From: Lachnospiraceae bacterium OM04-12BH
GTDB lineage: Bacteria > Bacillota > Clostridia > Lachnospirales > Lachnospiraceae
Reading direction: 5' to 3'
Length of the DNA stretch: 64,000 bases
NCBI GenBank assembly: GCA_003490145.1
Contig: QULQ01000003.1
Coordinates: 1-64,000 of the forward strand
In this document: piece after piece, positions 62,584-64,000 of the stretch
Layout: each line of letters starts with the position of its first letter
Numbering within the stretch: the first letter of the stretch is position 1
The notes under the pieces: generated by a model
What the model saw: the letters and a program-made list of their open reading frames with translations, nothing else
Told to the model about the DNA's origin: nothing
Databases searched by the model: none
Position numbers and translations under genes: made by a program

Positions 62584-64000
62584 ATGAGTATATTAAGCAT
62601 GACTGCCGTAGAGCTTGCAGCGGCGATCAAAAAGCATGAAGTTACCGTTAAGGAAGCCGTAGAGGCAGTCCTTGACAATATTGAGAAAAAGGAAGACACC
62701 TATCACTGCTATGTGACCGTAGACAGGGAAAGCGCTTTAAAGCAGGCAGAGGAGATCCAGAAAAAGATTGATGACGGAACGTTAAGCGGATCTCTTGCCG
62801 GTGTGCCGGTAGCCATCAAGGACAATATGTGTACTGAGGGACTGCTGACAACCTGCTCATCTAAGATCCTTTATAATTTCGTACCAACCTTTACCTCAGA
62901 GGCAGTTTTAAACCTTCAGAAGGCAGGGGCTGTGATCCTTGGCAAGACTAATATGGACGAATTTGCCATGGGCTCCACTACAGAAACTTCTGCATATGGT
63001 GTGACAAGAAATCCCTGGAACCCGGAGCATGTACCGGGTGGATCCTCCGGTGGAAGTGCGGCAGCAGTGGCAGCAGAGGAATGCTTCTATGCCCTTGGCT
63101 CTGACACCGGCGGTTCGATCAGACAGCCCGCATCCTTCTGTGGTGTTGTGGGGCTGAAGCCTACCTATGGTACGGTGTCCCGTTACGGTCTGATCGCCTA
63201 TGGTTCCTCACTTGACCAGATCGGACCCCTCTGCAAGGATGTGACAGACTGTGCGACCATTCTGGAAGCGATCGCGTCCCATGACAGCAAGGATTCCACT
63301 TCCGTAGAAAGACTGGATACTGACTTTACCTCTGCGCTCGTAGAGGATGTAAAGGGAATGAAGATCGGTATTCCGAGAGATTACTTTGGAGAGGGTCTAA
63401 ATCCCGAAGTAAAGGAAGCCGTCCTGAGAGCAGCAGAGGTTCTGAAGGAAAAAGGAGCCATCGTAGAAGAATTTGACTTAAGCCTGGTGGAATATGCGAT
63501 CCCCACCTATTATACGATCGCAGCAGCAGAAGCCAGCTCCAACCTGGAGCGGTTTGACGGCATCAAATACGGATACCGTACCGAAGAATATCAGGGACTT
63601 CACAATATGTACAAGAAATCCCGTTCTGAGGGCTTCGGTGCTGAGGTAAAGAGAAGAATCATGCTGGGAAGCTTTGTACTGAGCTCCGGCTATTATGATG
63701 CTTATTATCTGAAGGCACTGCGTGTGAAGGCACTGATTAAAAAGGCCTTTGACGAAGCCTTTGCCAAATATGATGTGATCCTTGGTCCGGTAGCACCCAC
63801 TACCGCACCGAAGATAGGAGAAAGCTTAAGTGATCCGATCCAGATGTACCTTGGAGATATTTACACTATTTCCATCAATCTGGCCGGACTGCCCGGACTT
63901 TCCATTCCCTGCGGCACAGACAGCAAGGGCCTGCCGATCGGCATGCAGCTTATCGGTGACTGCTTCAAGGAGAAGAATCTGATCCGTGCAGCTTATACCT
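62584..64000 (+). CDS. gatA: Asp-tRNA(Asn)/Glu-tRNA(Gln) amidotransferase subunit A, cut by the window end
   Basis: 472 codons visible. Amidase signature: VAIKDNMCTEG (catalytic Lys near 79), PGGSSGGSAAAVAA (cis-Ser) and GSDTGGSIRQPASFCG (nucleophile Ser). Releases ammonia from glutamine for GatB. Ribosome site AGGAGG overlaps the end of gatC. The 3' end lies beyond 64000. Confidence 0.95.
   Translation, partial: MSILSMTAVELAAAIKKHEVTVKEAVEAVLDNIEKKEDTYHCYVTVDRESALKQAEEIQKKIDDGTLSGSLAGVPVAIKDNMCTEGLLTTCSSKILYNFVPTFTSEAVLNLQKAGAVILGKTNMDEFAMGSTTETSAYGVTRNPWNPEHVPGGSSGGSAAAVAAEECFYALGSDTGGSIRQPASFCGVVGLKPTYGTVSRYGLIAYGSSLDQIGPLCKDVTDCATILEAIASHDSKDSTSVERLDTDFTSALVEDVKGMKIGIPRDYFGEGLNPEVKEAVLRAAEVLKEKGAIVEEFDLSLVEYAIPTYYTIAAAEASSNLERFDGIKYGYRTEEYQGLHNMYKKSRSEGFGAEVKRRIMLGSFVLSSGYYDAYYLKALRVKALIKKAFDEAFAKYDVILGPVAPTTAPKIGESLSDPIQMYLGDIYTISINLAGLPGLSIPCGTDSKGLPIGMQLIGDCFKEKNLIRAAYT

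Overview
The window reads as a piece of a low-to-moderate GC Clostridia chromosome, most likely a butyrate-forming gut Lachnospiraceae (Bacillota). The grounds are a complete thl-crt-hbd-bcd-etfB-etfA butyryl-CoA operon, GatCAB-type tRNA amidation genes, strong AGGAGG ribosome sites, a glycine riboswitch ahead of an AGCS symporter, and anaerobic hybrid-cluster (hcp) stress genes. I do not name a species.

Layout: 1-489 tRNA cluster (Glu partial, Met, Asp, Val, Leu) with its terminator; 514-1533 a tyrosine integrase abutting tRNA-Leu whose 5' end looks lost; 1690-4783 a Crp/Fnr regulator divergent from a ferredoxin-hcp operon, with an operator centred at -41.5; 4943-10471 an accessory region of broken and mobile genes (Rpn/PD-(D/E)XK transposase remnant, a Phd/ParE toxin-antitoxin pair, a HipA-like kinase, a CPBP protease, an internally deleted Crp); 10502-15653 a GC-rich island with a two-component system divergent from a NapH-like ferredoxin membrane protein, a thioredoxin-fold lipoprotein and an MsrA-MsrB lipoprotein; 15654-16363 gene remnants; 16512-31964 core-like genes (chemoreceptor, MBOAT/SGNH acylation pair, YitT protein, small alarmone synthetase plus a metzincin-like lipoprotein, metF-SDR-trxB, NlpC/P60 hydrolase, hpf, a large membrane protein).

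From 32206 to 38324 lies the butyryl-CoA operon, followed by an M28 peptidase. 40501-48663 is an AT-rich sugar island: a ROK repressor divergent from an FGGY kinase, CUT2-type ABC transporter and GH32-like hydrolase, with a palindrome over the -35 box. 48826-51393 is a polar amino-acid ABC transporter. Then come glgX, ybaK, a small membrane protein, and mtnA plus a class II aldolase (a likely 5'-deoxyadenosine/methylthioribose salvage shunt).

56147-56832 is the most structured non-coding stretch: a 188-nt cloverleaf-like element, a promoter, a glycine aptamer, a second multi-hairpin element with inverted ends, a terminator, and then the symporter. 58367-59625 holds a truncated sugar-binding protein running into five 81-83 bp purine-rich tandem repeats, each carrying a GC-rich hairpin. 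The end has a C_GCAxxG_C_C protein, a membrane protein with the GGADGPTSIF motif of Na+-decarboxylase beta subunits, a second thiolase, gatC and the start of gatA.

Strongest candidates for something undescribed: the structured elements at 56161-56348 and 56531-56740, the repeat array at 59163-59625, the orphan GGADGPTSIF protein, and the NapH-coupled extracytoplasmic methionine-sulfoxide repair island.
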